Source: CAIOSQ01 sp964434345
GTDB taxonomy: Bacteria; Pseudomonadota; Alphaproteobacteria; CACIAM-22H2
Reading direction: 5' to 3'
DNA: 14,484 bases
Assembly: GCA_964434345.1 (NCBI GenBank)
Contig: CAYSUY010000105.1
Location: forward strand, 1-14,484
The position numbers were made by a program, and so were the translations under genes. The notes beneath the pieces are model-generated. The model worked only from the letters and a program-made list of their open reading frames with translations, was not told the origin of the DNA and did not search any database. Below are positions 14,266 to 14,484 of the stretch, in pieces. The first letter of the stretch is position 1. The number at the start of each line of letters is the position of its first letter.

Positions 14266-14484
14266 GCAAGCGCATCAACGCCAAATACAAGATCGCCCGC
14301 CGCCTCGGCGTGAATCTTTGGGGACGAGCCAAGACCCCGAACACCGACAGCGGCCCCGGTCAGCATGGCGCGCGGCGCAAGAAGCCGTCCGATTTCGGTA
14401 TCCAGCTCCACGCGAAGCAGAAGCTGAAGGGCTACTACGCCAATATCACGGAGCGCCAGTTCCGTAAGATCTACACGGAAGCTG
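14262..14484 (+). CDS. rpsD: 30S ribosomal protein S4, N-terminal part (cut by window end)
   Basis: Primary 16S rRNA-binding protein that starts assembly of the 30S body; in some bacteria it also represses its own translation. The 74 visible residues start MSKRINAKYKIARRLGVNLWG and include PGQHGARRKKPSDFGIQL and AKQKLKGYYANITERQFRKIY, characteristic of alphaproteobacterial S4 (about 205 residues when complete). The remainder, including most of the S4 RNA-binding domain, lies beyond the window, so this is a partial record and not a truncated gene. The ATG overlaps the stop of a short upstream ORF, and a good promoter stands 63 nt upstream. Alphaproteobacterial rpsD is often a stand-alone gene rather than part of the alpha operon, which fits its own promoter here. 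Confidence 0.95.
   Translation, partial: MSKRINAKYKIARRLGVNLWGRAKTPNTDSGPGQHGARRKKPSDFGIQLHAKQKLKGYYANITERQFRKIYTEA

Noticed and set aside
14222..14467. 81-codon plus-strand frame over the start of rpsD
   Set aside because: It is out of frame with the clearly conserved S4 protein that begins at 14262.

Overview
The window comes from a GC-rich bacterial chromosome, most likely an alphaproteobacterium and plausibly from the Rhodospirillales or a neighbouring order. The support is the strong GC bias at third codon positions, the alphaproteobacterial style of the S4 (RpsD), GluRS, CysRS and NAD synthetase proteins, a class II DAHP synthase, and a Bug/TctC tricarboxylate transporter. The taxon is inferred from remembered family resemblance, not from a search.

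Layout. Positions 18-842: a PhyH-type Fe(II)/2-oxoglutarate dioxygenase. 938-3394: class II DAHP synthase (entry to the shikimate pathway), followed 9 nt later by a nitronate monooxygenase-family flavoprotein. 3446-7036: a tight run of a UPF0114/YqhA membrane protein, glutamine-dependent NAD+ synthetase (4-nt ATGA overlap) and glutamyl-tRNA synthetase (19-nt gap). 7037-7198: a 162-nt gap containing a candidate 16-codon leader peptide whose last sense codon is Cys, placed directly before cysS. 7199-11024: cysS, cimA (citramalate synthase, isoleucine pathway) and a TrmJ-type tRNA methyltransferase, joined by a 2-nt gap and then a TGATG overlap. 11111-14056: a tripartite tricarboxylate transporter in which the binding-protein gene tctC (+) faces tctB-tctA (-), and the tctC and tctA 3' ends overlap by 38 nt. 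14262-end: the start of rpsD (ribosomal protein S4), cut by the window edge, behind a good sigma70-type promoter and a 17-codon upstream ORF whose stop overlaps the rpsD start.

Most of the window is housekeeping: amino-acid precursor synthesis (aroG, cimA), aminoacyl-tRNA synthesis (gltX, cysS), cofactor synthesis (nadE), tRNA modification (trmJ) and the ribosome (rpsD). The accessory parts are the dioxygenase and the transporter cassette. The transporter lies between trmJ and rpsD, with its genes arranged convergently rather than in the usual single operon. The two most interesting non-annotated signals are short leader ORFs: a Cys-ending one before cysS (a candidate cysteine-sensing attenuator) and an Arg-rich one coupled to rpsD. 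No stretch over about 210 nt lacks a gene, and I saw no tRNA, rRNA, CRISPR array, insertion sequence or convincing intrinsic terminator.
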